From Proteiniborus ethanoligenes (GTDB lineage Bacteria > Bacillota > Clostridia > Tissierellales > Proteiniboraceae): 64,000 nt of DNA. The stretch covers positions 1 through 64,000 of the forward strand of contig NZ_FNQE01000006.1 in assembly GCF_900107485.1 (NCBI RefSeq). Direction: 5' to 3'. Under the pieces are notes generated by a model. It did no database searches. It saw only the letters and a list, made by a program, of their open reading frames with translations, and was not told where the DNA came from. This document shows positions 33,956-42,853 of the stretch, one piece after another. Position numbers and translations under genes: made by a program. Every line of letters starts with the position of its first letter. Within the stretch, counting starts at the first letter, position 1.

Positions 33956-35263
33956 TTAAGCTTTTGCTTTTCCTTTGTACCTACTTGGTGGTATTATATT
34001 AACTTTTCCTGCAAATAATTTAAGTCCTACTATTCCACCTAAACAAAGAGCAACCATGAATCCCCAGCCAGACAATGAAAAGCTGCTAATTGCAGAATAT
34101 AGAGCACCAAGATTACATCCACCTGCTAGTCTTGATCCAAATCCCATAAGAGCTCCACCAACAGCATAGTATACAGCATCTTTAAATCTAAAGTTAAGGT
34201 TAAAACTAAACTTACCTGCTAAAAGCATACATAAAGCTGCTCCAATGACAATTCCTACGTTTCTAAGTGTGCCACCATCATATATTAAACCAGTATTAAC
34301 ATCTTTAACAATACTTGCAAAGGCTGGTGATGTAATTTCTATGCCAAATAGATTCACAATCTTAACTCCTAGCTTTGTAAAGGCAGAGGTTACTCCCCAG
34401 TTTTTCCCTGTTGTATTTAATACAAATATAAATCCAATTGATAATAACATTCCACCTTTAAGAAAACTCCATCTTTCAATGAAAAACTTATGATATGTTT
34501 TGTAACTAAAGAATTTAAAGTCTTCATCCTCTGGTAGTGGCATTTCATTTGGTTCAAAAACTGTCTCTTCATAAAAACCTTCTTTTTTTCTAAAATCTTC
34601 ATATTTTCTAGTTATTACATATAAAACTAACAATATTGCAAAAGATATAATAATAGCCCCTATAAATCCAAATACATCTGGTAAATATACTTGTGCTCCT
34701 ATTTTACCTATGGATGACTGTGCAATTGAATCTCTTAAAGCGTGACCTGGTATAGTAAATAAAACGAAAAATGGTAGAGCTATGGCAGAACGAATTTCTC
34801 CTTCCCCTAAATCACTAAGTGTACCTGATGCACAACCTCCAGCAAATATCATTCCGATTCCGAAAAGAAATCCTCCAAGAATAGTAGAGATATTAAACAT
34901 GCTTACAGATTGGCTTCCAGGGATAATCAAATCTGAAGAAGCGGCTCTAAATTGTGGTACTGCTCCTTTTGCTACAGCTGCCCATTGTATACCTGCTGAT
35001 GCAACCATAGTGATAGCAAACATTATTAAAAGTACTTTAGTAAGGCTACCTTCTCCTGTAACATAAATTCTTTTGATTCCGCCTGCAAAGCCATATCTTG
35101 AACGAGAAAGTATGTATCCTAAAACCACACCAGTAATAAGAAACAATGTTAATTTGTTATCAGTTTGACTTAAGAACTTGCCAAAAGCTGAAGTAATTGC
35201 AATGATACATAGTGCAATGATTAATTGAGTTTTATTGATTTTGGCTGTAGTTTGCATTTTCAT
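33956..35263 (-). CDS. Single-chain YeeE/YedE-type sulfur transporter
   Basis: A 435-residue full-length YeeE/YedE protein with about nine helices and an internal two-fold repeat, joined by a polar linker (about 225-260). It keeps two of the three conserved cysteines, in FAGGCASGTLSDLGEG and RLAGGCNLGALYSAIS. At the first position, where the split pair has RSKFCFAA, this protein has RSRYGFAGG, so the Cys is Gly. In TsuA-like channels the cysteines handle thiosulfate, so this copy may carry another sulfur or selenium species. It lies upstream of the persulfide reductase on the same strand, probably with co-expression. AAAGGGGAATG marks the start. Confidence 0.88.
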   Translation of the reverse strand: MKMQTTAKINKTQLIIALCIIAITSAFGKFLSQTDNKLTLFLITGVVLGYILSRSRYGFAGGIKRIYVTGEGSLTKVLLIMFAITMVASAGIQWAAVAKGAVPQFRAASSDLIIPGSQSVSMFNISTILGGFLFGIGMIFAGGCASGTLSDLGEGEIRSAIALPFFVLFTIPGHALRDSIAQSSIGKIGAQVYLPDVFGFIGAIIISFAILLVLYVITRKYEDFRKKEGFYEETVFEPNEMPLPEDEDFKFFSYKTYHKFFIERWSFLKGGMLLSIGFIFVLNTTGKNWGVTSAFTKLGVKIVNLFGIEITSPAFASIVKDVNTGLIYDGGTLRNVGIVIGAALCMLLAGKFSFNLNFRFKDAVYYAVGGALMGFGSRLAGGCNLGALYSAISSFSLSGWGFMVALCLGGIVGLKLFAGKVNIIPPSRYKGKAKA

Positions 35264-35409
35264 TCCCCTTTCATTGTGTTTTTTTTAACATTTTCTTTGT
35301 GTTTATTATATAACAAACAATCCCCTTTCTATAATTAGCTTTTCTTATGCAGTATTAAAGATTTTGAAGGTGAATAAAAATATTATATTTTTAAGGCTGT
35401 ACAAAAGCC

Positions 35410-35443
35410 AAAAAAACCACTGGATTTTACCAGTGGTTTTTTT
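35410..35443. terminator. Bidirectional terminator
   Basis: AAAAAAACCACTGG / CCAGTGGTTTTTTT, a 14-bp perfect stem with a 6-base loop, follows the transglutaminase-like gene (minus strand). Confidence 0.9.
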
Positions 35444-35477
35444 ATATTCACTTTATATGGTGATTTTTATATTCATT

Positions 35478-36272
35478 TTAATATTGCTTTTCTACAGTAT
35501 ATTCTTTTTCGCTTTTTATCATTGAAGTAGCTGATTTTCCCTTTTTCATACTAGCGTCATATGTTGTATCTATGATTATCCACTCATTAGTGTCTTTTAA
35601 GTAAACTTGATTCCAAGCATGATATGCTTCTATATCATTTTTCCTTCCCATTACTAGTTTTGTAGGTACATCTACGCTTCTAAGCATTGCTGCAAATAGT
35701 GCTGAATAATCATAACATATTCCCTTTTGCTCGTTTAAGGTACTATCTATGGAAGGTATATATCCTGCTTGTACACTTACAGCTTTTTCATTATCATAGC
35801 TAATGTTATTTACAATGTAATTATATATTGCTATTACTTTTTCATTATCATTTTTTGCACCCTTAGTTAATTCATTAGCTTTTTTTATAGCGTCCATGTT
35901 TTCGTTCCAGTTTACGATTTGGCTGGATTGTAAGAATACTGTATTAGCATTTGATAGCTTTAAATTTATCTCTTCTTTTTCAACTTGTCTGTATTTATTA
36001 CCATCTACATTTTCTAAAATGGAAACTGTATATTTACCATCCCCAAGCTGTAGTGGAAAACTATTGTATGCTTTTATATCGTAAGTATATTTTACATCAC
36101 CTTTACTGATCATTACTTTTGTTGCTACATCTTTTTTTGGTGTATAATTTATGCTTATTAACCCACTCTCTAATTGGCTTTTGTCTATATTTGAAGTTGA
36201 AGCGAAAGCCACTGTGGAAGATAATATTATTGTAGCAATTAGTGAGAAGATTACTAGATTACGCTTTAACAT
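35478..36272 (-). CDS. Exported transglutaminase-like protein under c-di-GMP riboswitch
   Basis: A 264-residue secreted protein with a signal peptide (about 1-25, ending AFA) and a transglutaminase-like domain. The catalytic triad is visible: Cys in EQKGICYDYSALFAAML, His in EAYHAWNQVYL, and Asp in WIIIDTTYDA. Bacterial members are usually cysteine peptidases or cross-linking enzymes acting on surface proteins. The mRNA leader is a c-di-GMP-I riboswitch whose 3' end abuts the ribosome site, so expression should follow the second-messenger level. A sortase and a giant adhesin lie just upstream, which suggests a role in surface remodelling. Substrate unknown. Confidence 0.87.
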   Translation of the reverse strand: MLKRNLVIFSLIATIILSSTVAFASTSNIDKSQLESGLISINYTPKKDVATKVMISKGDVKYTYDIKAYNSFPLQLGDGKYTVSILENVDGNKYRQVEKEEINLKLSNANTVFLQSSQIVNWNENMDAIKKANELTKGAKNDNEKVIAIYNYIVNNISYDNEKAVSVQAGYIPSIDSTLNEQKGICYDYSALFAAMLRSVDVPTKLVMGRKNDIEAYHAWNQVYLKDTNEWIIIDTTYDASMKKGKSATSMIKSEKEYTVEKQY

Positions 36273-36287
36273 AAAAAACTCTCCTTT

Positions 36288-36376
36288 CGGTAACTGGCTG
36301 CCATCTTATTTCTAAGGAAGGCCCTTTAGCTTTGCGCCCCTAGCTTTCGCTAGGTTTGCCTTTATCGGTGAAAAGT
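36288..36376 (-). ncRNA. Cyclic di-GMP-I (GEMM) riboswitch
   Basis: The minus strand carries the GEMM-I core in order: AAAGGCAAACC, a P2 hairpin closed by a GAAA tetraloop (36339-36354), GGGGCGCAAAGC, the tetraloop-receptor-like GGGCCT, then GATGGCAGCCAGTTACCG. These match the conserved elements of class I c-di-GMP riboswitches. P1 appears weak. Immediately upstream is a small TATCAGTGA/TCACCGATA hairpin. The 3' end touches AAAGGAG (36287-36281), the ribosome site of the transglutaminase-like gene, and I see no intrinsic terminator between them, so control at translation initiation is likely; on or off cannot be told. Confidence 0.92.
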
Positions 36377-36440
36377 CACTGATAAAAAATTACATTTATT
36401 TTCTTGATTTTACCATAGCTTGTCCTTTAAAAAAATAATC

Positions 36441-36465
36441 CAAAAGTCCTATTTTTTCTAGGACT
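36441..36465 (-). terminator. Terminator after sortase gene
   Basis: AGTCCTA / TAGGACT stem with a 7-base loop, followed on the minus strand by TTTTGG and, after a few bases, a long T run. It sits 15 bases after the sortase stop and before the riboswitch leader. Confidence 0.7.
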
Positions 36466-36479
36466 ACTCTGTCTATTGT

Positions 36480-37214
36480 TTAGTCAATAATCTTTCCTTT
36501 TATTATCAATCTATGGGTCGGATTAACCATAGGATGACATGTGATCAAGGTTATTTCTTTATCCTCCTTGTTATTATTTAATACCCATACATCTTCTGGA
36601 TAAACATATAGCTTTTCTGTTACTGTATATTTATATTGATTATCTCCACTATCTACTTCCACTATGTCTCCCAGCTCTACTTCTTCTAATCTATTGAAGT
36701 TTCGCCCATAGCTGCGGGTTCTATGTCCTGCTATGGCATAGTTGCCTACTTCTCCTGCTTTCCCTGTATTTTCTACACTAGCTACAGATGTTTTTAGATT
36801 TTTTTCTGTAGCGCCCTTAAGTATGGGCTGGTTAAACTTTATTTTATTTATTTTAAGTATTCCTTCCATGTTTTTATTTATATATTCTTCTTTTTCTTTT
36901 GCTGCTTTAGCTGCTCTTTCTCTAGCTTTTTCTTCTTCTTTTCTTTTTTCTTCAGGATCCTCTTTTGTTTCTCCTTCTTCTCTTGGTTCTTGTGGACTTG
37001 CTTCCATATGTAGATTGCTATCTTCATCTAAATTATATATTTCATCATTTTCTATTTCTATATCATCTCCACTATCTATGACCGCCAAGCTCTGCTGCCA
37101 TTGTTCTACGAGTTTAGCCTGCTTATAATCTACATATAGCTCTGATGCTTTGGGATATGCAGCTAGTAACAAGCCTATAATTATAATAATCCACGATAGT
37201 ATTTTTCTCTTCAT
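36480..37214 (-). CDS. Sortase (probably class D or related)
   Basis: A 244-residue membrane-anchored transpeptidase. An N-terminal helix (about 4-20) is followed by a long acidic then Lys/Glu-rich linker (about 45-115) that is probably coiled, then the sortase barrel. The catalytic His is in YAIAGHRTRSYGRNF, the Cys in ITLITCHPM, and the Arg in THRLIIKG. It cuts LPxTG-like signals and joins the protein to the wall. The next gene upstream ends in LPKTG, its obvious substrate. The long charged linker is unusual for the family and may act as a spacer through the wall. Confidence 0.92.
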   Translation of the reverse strand: MKRKILSWIIIIIGLLLAAYPKASELYVDYKQAKLVEQWQQSLAVIDSGDDIEIENDEIYNLDEDSNLHMEASPQEPREEGETKEDPEEKRKEEEKARERAAKAAKEKEEYINKNMEGILKINKIKFNQPILKGATEKNLKTSVASVENTGKAGEVGNYAIAGHRTRSYGRNFNRLEEVELGDIVEVDSGDNQYKYTVTEKLYVYPEDVWVLNNNKEDKEITLITCHPMVNPTHRLIIKGKIID

Positions 37215-37284
37215 TTTATATCCTACCTTTAAATCTTGTTTGTCGAGTTTGAACCGTTAAATAAACATATGTACTCAATGGGTT

Positions 37285-37330
37285 CGGTATTTAAAAGGCA
37301 GAGACTTTGTAATCTCTGCCTTTTATACCG
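37285..37330. terminator. Long hairpin between adhesin and sortase genes
   Basis: CGGTAT, AAAAGGCAGAGA / TCTCTGCCTTTT, ATACCG: an 18-bp stem with a small bulge, flanked by A/T runs in the inner arms. It should end most adhesin transcription or limit read-through into the sortase gene. A short GC-richer stretch (37328-37368) next to it is unexplained. Confidence 0.75.
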
Positions 37331-37376
37331 TTTCCCCTATAGCCCTACGGCGCCCCTTTACTACAGCACTATTTTT

Positions 37377-40300
37377 CTATATTATTTTTCTTCTTAGGAA
37401 TACTCCTAGAAGTACTAGTAATAATCCTGTAAGATAATATCCTAATTTACTGCCTTCTCCAGTTTTAGGTAATACTGTACCTAATGGTACATCTTCTACA
37501 TCTATTTCTATAAATATTTCTTCTTCTGTTCCGTCTGGGTGCTTAATTATTATAGTAAATCTGTCTTTTCCTACAAACCCTGGATTAGGAGTATATTTCC
37601 ACCTTCCATCTTCATCGATGGTTACCGTCCCGTTTTCAGGCGGATTCTTAACCTTTGGATCACTTCCCTCTGGAACTTCTACTTCTCCTTCCTTTGGGGT
37701 TTCCTTTGGAGTTTCTTCCTTAACTGTAGGTTGCTCCTCTGGAATTGTTGGTTCCTCTGGGTCTGTTGGAACTGTTGGCTCTTCTGGTTCTGTTGGAACT
37801 GTTGGCTCTTCTGGACTTGTTGGTGGCTCTGTTGGTTTTTCTGGGTCTGGCTTCGGTCCTGGACCTGGCCCTGGGTCTGGGTCTACTGGTGGAATCCTAT
37901 AATTTATTTTCTCAACTTTAGTTGGCTCTATCTGATTCTCATTGATCTCAAACTCTACTGGTGTCTTATCTAATCTATATCCAGCAGGAGCTTTAGTTTC
38001 AATTAATTGATAACTACCAGCTTCTAAGTTTTCTAAATGAATTTCACCATTTTCATCTGTTGTTAAATCTTCAACATCAATCCCTTCAACAACTTCATAT
38101 TCCCCATCTAGTCCTTCTTTCCTTAGTTCAAAGATTGCGTCCTTGAGAACCTCGGATTTGTTCCAATTGTATTTTGTTAACTTCACAGAGTAGTCCTTCT
38201 TTATGTTCTCTATAGGTCCTACTGTGACTTCTTTACCATTTGTACCCTCTCCATCTAATACTACTGTTATTGAAGTAGTATTTGGTACATATTCATCAAG
38301 TGCCTTCGTCTCTAATATAGTATAGGTGTCGTATGGTAAATTATTGAATGCTAGAGTACCGTCCGCTTTAGTGGTTCCAGATGCTATAACAGTATCGCCT
38401 TTTTTAAGCGTAAACTCTACTCCTTCTAAGGGAGTCTTAGTATCTGGTTCTCCTTCAACTACGCCTACCTTTGTGAGTATTATATTACCTTCGCCGCGAA
38501 TATTTTTTGCTGTTACTGATGTGATGGTTGTTTGATTTTCTTCGATTTTAAAAGATATTGTATAGTTTTCTGGTAATAGATAGTATTCTGGTGATTTTAC
38601 TTCCTTAAAGTAATATTCATCTGGTTCTAGATTATTTATTGAAATTTTGCCATCAATATTTGTTGAGATACGTCCTTCGTCTCCTATGTCTTCACCTTTT
38701 TCATTTTGCTTAACATGTGTCCCATCGGTTTTATAAAGTTCAAACACTGCTCCAGATAACCTTATATTAGCATCACTTTCATCTACTTTAGTTAGCTCCA
38801 CTGCTTGATGAATTTTTTCGTTTTGTACTACTTCCTCTTGTTCAGGTAAAGCAATAGTTATATTAATATCTTCCGAATAACCTACATATCCTGATGGTGC
38901 TTTTGTTTCATTCAATATATATGAGCCATATTTTATATTAGTAAATTTGGCTATTCCATCTGCATTTGTTGTTGCAGTAGCTATTATATTCTTAGAGTTA
39001 TCATAAAGGGTAAACTCTGCACCGGGTAATGAATTATTGTTATCCTTATCAATCTTTTTGACGATTAGGTCGCCTTGCTTGGTATTGGTTATATTGCCTA
39101 GATCAATTATTTCTATATTTTCAGCCTTAATTTCAAATTCAATATGCCCTTCATCTAACCAATATCCTTCTGGTGCTTTTATTTCCTTTAGATAATATTT
39201 ACCTGTTGGTAAATCATCAATAAGGATTATACCATTCACATCTGTTGTAAGTTTCCCTATTATATCATTTTCATTTCTATCTTTTGTAACAGGTATTCCA
39301 TCGTGTTTGAAAAGTTCAAATTCTACACCAGCCAGCTTTATACTAGGTTCTTTTTCATCTATCTTTGTTAATTTGAAGCCTTGGTTTATTTTTGTATTAG
39401 TTAATTCAATAACTTTTGCTTCGTTACCTGATAATTTAATGTCAGTGTCTGTCCCCATTGTAAATGGTTGGTCTTCCATTTTTATATATCCTGCTGGTGC
39501 TGATACTTCTCTAATAAGGTAAGTACCATATCCAACACTGTTAAATACAAATTCTCCATTCTCTTCTGAAGTAGCTTCCCTGATTATATAATGATTATTT
39601 CCTATTTTCTTTATTAGCTGGAATTCAACATTCCCTAGGTCCACTTTATTTTCTGTTGCGTTATCATATCCAACTTTCTTGAACTTCACATTTCCTTTTT
39701 TAGATGAAGAAGTTGCGTCTGAAAAGCTAAATTTAAATTTTTGTTCTACTTTAGAATCGTTATCTTGTCCTTCACCTGTATCCTCAGATCCTTCGTATGT
39801 GATAGTAGCTTCATTAGTAAAGGATTCATTAGTATTATTTGCTTCTAGCACTAATGTTTTATATTGTACTTGAACTGCCTTTCTTTCGGGACTAGATAGA
39901 TTTCCTAAATCTAAAGTAAAACTTCCTTCCTCATTGTTTAGCGTTGGTGCAGGGTTTGGGCTAATCCAAGAACCATATGTTATACTCCCATTAGAAGCTA
40001 TTTTAATTTCTCGTACTCTAATTGTATCTGGAAGAAGCATTAAATTATTAGAAGGTATGTCTTTTAATGTAACCATTCCAATATTAGAAAGTGATTTATT
40101 GATATCTATTGTCCAAGTCAGCACTCTATCACTATTTGAGCTTGCATTCCCTGAAACTGATTTTGATATAAGGTGGTTTGCATTATTTACTGTTACAGGT
40201 TTAGATTCTAAGGTATGAGTCGTGGTATCTTTAGTCTTAAAGGTGGCAGTGTTTGTATATTTACCTTTATCTTCATCATTCTGTTCTGCTTGTTCTCCTG

Positions 40301-42569
40301 TGCTGAGCCCAATTATATTGTCGGAGTCCCTAGTTTCATATTCTATATAATATGCTTTATTGTTCTTTCCACTCTCTAAATCACTTTTAAATGTTAGTGT
40401 ATATCCTGTGCTTTTACCATTTGTAGCATTATATGATACTGTATAATCTGTTTCCGCTATTAGGTTACTAGGATCTCCCTTAGTCCCTTTAGTATCATCG
40501 GATCCATAAGGTGTGAAATTATATATCTTTAATGAATCTGCTACTATGTCATGACCTGGTCCAAGAGTGTCTGTTAAAATCGCTCCTTGGATATCCTTTT
40601 TATTGAAGTTTACTATTATACCCCAAGTAAATGTTTGGGTACTGTAATTATAGTTACCTTCCTTCCTACCGTTGTTTGTAGTTGTTGTTTTAGGTTTATA
40701 GCTATCGGATACAGTAACAGTATAATCTCCCCAAGTAGCTGTCGCAGTATTTTTATATTCACTAGCGACTTTACCATCTTCACCTACAGCATATTTAGTT
40801 TTATAGGTTATTGTTGCAGTTTTGCCTTTTGTAATATTGATATTTGTTATAGTGAAGCCTTTGGTTGAGTCAGAATTAGGTGTTATAGTATGTCCAGTTG
40901 ATTCAGTTATTGTTATGGTTCCCTCAAGGCTTTGCTCACCAATACCTGTTACCGTATCTTTTGAAGCAAATACATCTGCAAGTTTTAAGTTGGTGATATC
41001 AGCATTATCTGCTTTAATGGTGATTTTCCAAGTTAGTTCTTGATTTGCTAAGTCTAAAGTATGAGATTTTTTTAAAATATTTTGTCCTACTGTATAGCTT
41101 TTAGAATCTTTATGGCTCCCTGCATTTACAGTATTGGTTACAGTAGCTGACGGACCAGTATAGAAGTCTTTATCATATTTAGCTTGGTATACTATTCTAT
41201 ATGCATCTGTAACAGGACCATCAAATTTTAATTTAAAGCCTTTTACATTACTTTCTTCATCCTGGACTGTAGTAATAGTATAGCTTGGACCGTTAGGATT
41301 TTCTCCACCTGAAAGTCCTCCTATTTCTGTTCCTGTATCTACTACATTTCCATTCGCATCAGTACTCATTTTATATACTTTGATAGAACTTGTATCAATA
41401 TTATGGGGTCCTGATAGAGTGTCTACAATGTTAAATTCCCCTTCTCCTGGCTCCGGTATACTTGCTAGATTATAGTTATATCTAATCTCCCAGTTTGACT
41501 CATAGTTGTCACCACTAATTCGAATTTTTTCAAGTGCTTTTCCATAGGTAATGCTTTGGGAACCTGTAAATGTCTCTGTGGTAAATCCTGGGCTAGTCAA
41601 TGTTGCCGTATTTTTAAATTCTTGAGGTCCAGAAGGTGAATCTTCAATTACCTTTGTTCTATAAGTAATTTTATAAGCATACTTACCAATCAAGGAATTT
41701 ATGGGAAAGTTCGTATCTGTTGAAACGGTTGTTCCAGCCCCCATCTCATCTATTACACCACTTAATCCAATATCATACCTTGCAACATTAACTGAATTCT
41801 CTACAATTATATGGGCTGGTTTGCTGCTAGGCACATCTGTAATTGTTGCATTGTTTAAAGCTTTACCTGCTTTATTCACCCAAATTACCCAGTCAATATA
41901 TCTTTCACCATCTATGATAGTTACTCCAAGACTTTCCTTTGACATCTTTTCATCTTTTGTCTTAGGCTTAAAGGTTAGTTTTATAGTCTTAGTCCCACCA
42001 GCTTGACCTGGAGTCGGAATCTCTATTTTTTGTTCTAAATCATCCCCACTAAATCCAAACTCTGAAGAAAAGTTTAGTGTAACTATAACTTCATTGCTTA
42101 TATGATTTAAAGGGTCTAAATCTTCAGATAAATAAACCTTTACCTTTCCACCTTCATATTTGTAACTAAATTTTGGCTCTCCTACATCTGGTGATGTATA
42201 TCCAGAAAGATTGCCAAAGTCTTTTATAGCAGTTGGAAAATCAAATTCAAAATAATCTCCTGTTTTATACAGATAAGCATCATTCTCTAAATTTACATTA
42301 AATACTATTGTAAACTTCGCTTCCTGTTTCTGCTCAAGTTCTAAGGCTTCAATTGTTGTTTCATCTGCTGTTGCAAGGTCTATTCCATTTACCACCAAGC
42401 TGAAAGATATCATCTCACTAGGTATGTATACTGCTTCTGTTACTGTTTCTCCCCCTTCGCCATTCATCACCTCAGCATAGACATATTCTGCTACAGGGGC
42501 TGCTATTTGAAGCAGCATGGCTAGGATAATCATCATGATTATCTTGTATTTACTTTTATTAAAAAGCAT
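37377..42569 (-). CDS. Giant LPKTG adhesin with SpaA/Cna-B-type repeats
   Basis: A 1730-residue cell-wall adhesin. I chose the ATG at 42569, because AAAGGAGG is 6 bases upstream and the product then starts directly with a signal peptide (MLFNKSKYKIIMMIILAMLL). The N-terminal half holds collagen-adhesin-type Ig modules. The C-terminal half has six SpaA/Cna-B-type domains, each with a FELF- or FTLY-like strand and ETKAP- or EIKAP-like isopeptide Glu motif. A Pro/Glu-rich stalk (PDPGPGPGPKPDPEKPTEPP and following) leads to one more beta domain, then LPKTG, a hydrophobic helix and RRK. Sortase adjacent. Probably binds a host or matrix ligand, or builds a pilus-like stalk; the ligand is unknown. 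Confidence 0.92.
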   Translation of the reverse strand: MLFNKSKYKIIMMIILAMLLQIAAPVAEYVYAEVMNGEGGETVTEAVYIPSEMISFSLVVNGIDLATADETTIEALELEQKQEAKFTIVFNVNLENDAYLYKTGDYFEFDFPTAIKDFGNLSGYTSPDVGEPKFSYKYEGGKVKVYLSEDLDPLNHISNEVIVTLNFSSEFGFSGDDLEQKIEIPTPGQAGGTKTIKLTFKPKTKDEKMSKESLGVTIIDGERYIDWVIWVNKAGKALNNATITDVPSSKPAHIIVENSVNVARYDIGLSGVIDEMGAGTTVSTDTNFPINSLIGKYAYKITYRTKVIEDSPSGPQEFKNTATLTSPGFTTETFTGSQSITYGKALEKIRISGDNYESNWEIRYNYNLASIPEPGEGEFNIVDTLSGPHNIDTSSIKVYKMSTDANGNVVDTGTEIGGLSGGENPNGPSYTITTVQDEESNVKGFKLKFDGPVTDAYRIVYQAKYDKDFYTGPSATVTNTVNAGSHKDSKSYTVGQNILKKSHTLDLANQELTWKITIKADNADITNLKLADVFASKDTVTGIGEQSLEGTITITESTGHTITPNSDSTKGFTITNINITKGKTATITYKTKYAVGEDGKVASEYKNTATATWGDYTVTVSDSYKPKTTTTNNGRKEGNYNYSTQTFTWGIIVNFNKKDIQGAILTDTLGPGHDIVADSLKIYNFTPYGSDDTKGTKGDPSNLIAETDYTVSYNATNGKSTGYTLTFKSDLESGKNNKAYYIEYETRDSDNIIGLSTGEQAEQNDEDKGKYTNTATFKTKDTTTHTLESKPVTVNNANHLISKSVSGNASSNSDRVLTWTIDINKSLSNIGMVTLKDIPSNNLMLLPDTIRVREIKIASNGSITYGSWISPNPAPTLNNEEGSFTLDLGNLSSPERKAVQVQYKTLVLEANNTNESFTNEATITYEGSEDTGEGQDNDSKVEQKFKFSFSDATSSSKKGNVKFKKVGYDNATENKVDLGNVEFQLIKKIGNNHYIIREATSEENGEFVFNSVGYGTYLIREVSAPAGYIKMEDQPFTMGTDTDIKLSGNEAKVIELTNTKINQGFKLTKIDEKEPSIKLAGVEFELFKHDGIPVTKDRNENDIIGKLTTDVNGIILIDDLPTGKYYLKEIKAPEGYWLDEGHIEFEIKAENIEIIDLGNITNTKQGDLIVKKIDKDNNNSLPGAEFTLYDNSKNIIATATTNADGIAKFTNIKYGSYILNETKAPSGYVGYSEDINITIALPEQEEVVQNEKIHQAVELTKVDESDANIRLSGAVFELYKTDGTHVKQNEKGEDIGDEGRISTNIDGKISINNLEPDEYYFKEVKSPEYYLLPENYTISFKIEENQTTITSVTAKNIRGEGNIILTKVGVVEGEPDTKTPLEGVEFTLKKGDTVIASGTTKADGTLAFNNLPYDTYTILETKALDEYVPNTTSITVVLDGEGTNGKEVTVGPIENIKKDYSVKLTKYNWNKSEVLKDAIFELRKEGLDGEYEVVEGIDVEDLTTDENGEIHLENLEAGSYQLIETKAPAGYRLDKTPVEFEINENQIEPTKVEKINYRIPPVDPDPGPGPGPKPDPEKPTEPPTSPEEPTVPTEPEEPTVPTDPEEPTIPEEQPTVKEETPKETPKEGEVEVPEGSDPKVKNPPENGTVTIDEDGRWKYTPNPGFVGKDRFTIIIKHPDGTEEEIFIEIDVEDVPLGTVLPKTGEGSKLGYYLTGLLLVLLGVFLRRKII

Positions 42570-42611
42570 ATATTTCCTCCTTTCTTTCATAATCTCAACC
42601 CCGTTTTTATT

Positions 42612-42650
42612 TAAATAAGTATGTATTTCGACAAAATACATACTTATTTA
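42612..42650. promoter_or_regulatory. 17-bp perfect inverted repeat before adhesin gene
   Basis: Arms TAAATAAGTATGTATTT (42612-42628) and its exact complement (42634-42650) with a 5-base loop, 43 bases upstream of the adhesin ATG. It is too A/T-rich for a strong terminator and lacks a following T run on the minus strand. It could be an operator, an mRNA 5' hairpin or a phase-control site. Confidence 0.6.
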
Positions 42651-42807
42651 ATAGTATCTAATGCCAATGGCATAAGATATGCTATAGTTGCTTGAATCTA
42701 TTCCTTTTTTTTGCCATTTAAACTTTGGGGATAAGATCCTAATTTACTGAAGGATTAGCCATGTTTACTGTGTTTAACTAAATATTCCATTGGATTATCA
42801 AAAATAA

Positions 42808-42840
42808 AGCCAGCTTCACATTGTTATAATGAAGCTGGCT
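42808..42840 (-). terminator. Terminator after AraC-GH39 gene
   Basis: AGCCAGCTTCA / TGAAGCTGGCT, 11-bp perfect stem, 11-base loop, followed on the minus strand by TTATTTTT. Confidence 0.88.
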
Positions 42841-42853
42841 AATAAAACTATTC

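Noticed and set aside
37539-37973. Plus-strand Trp/Phe-rich frame of 144 codons
   Set aside because: It mirrors the Pro/Glu-rich stalk of the adhesin on the other strand and has an implausible composition.
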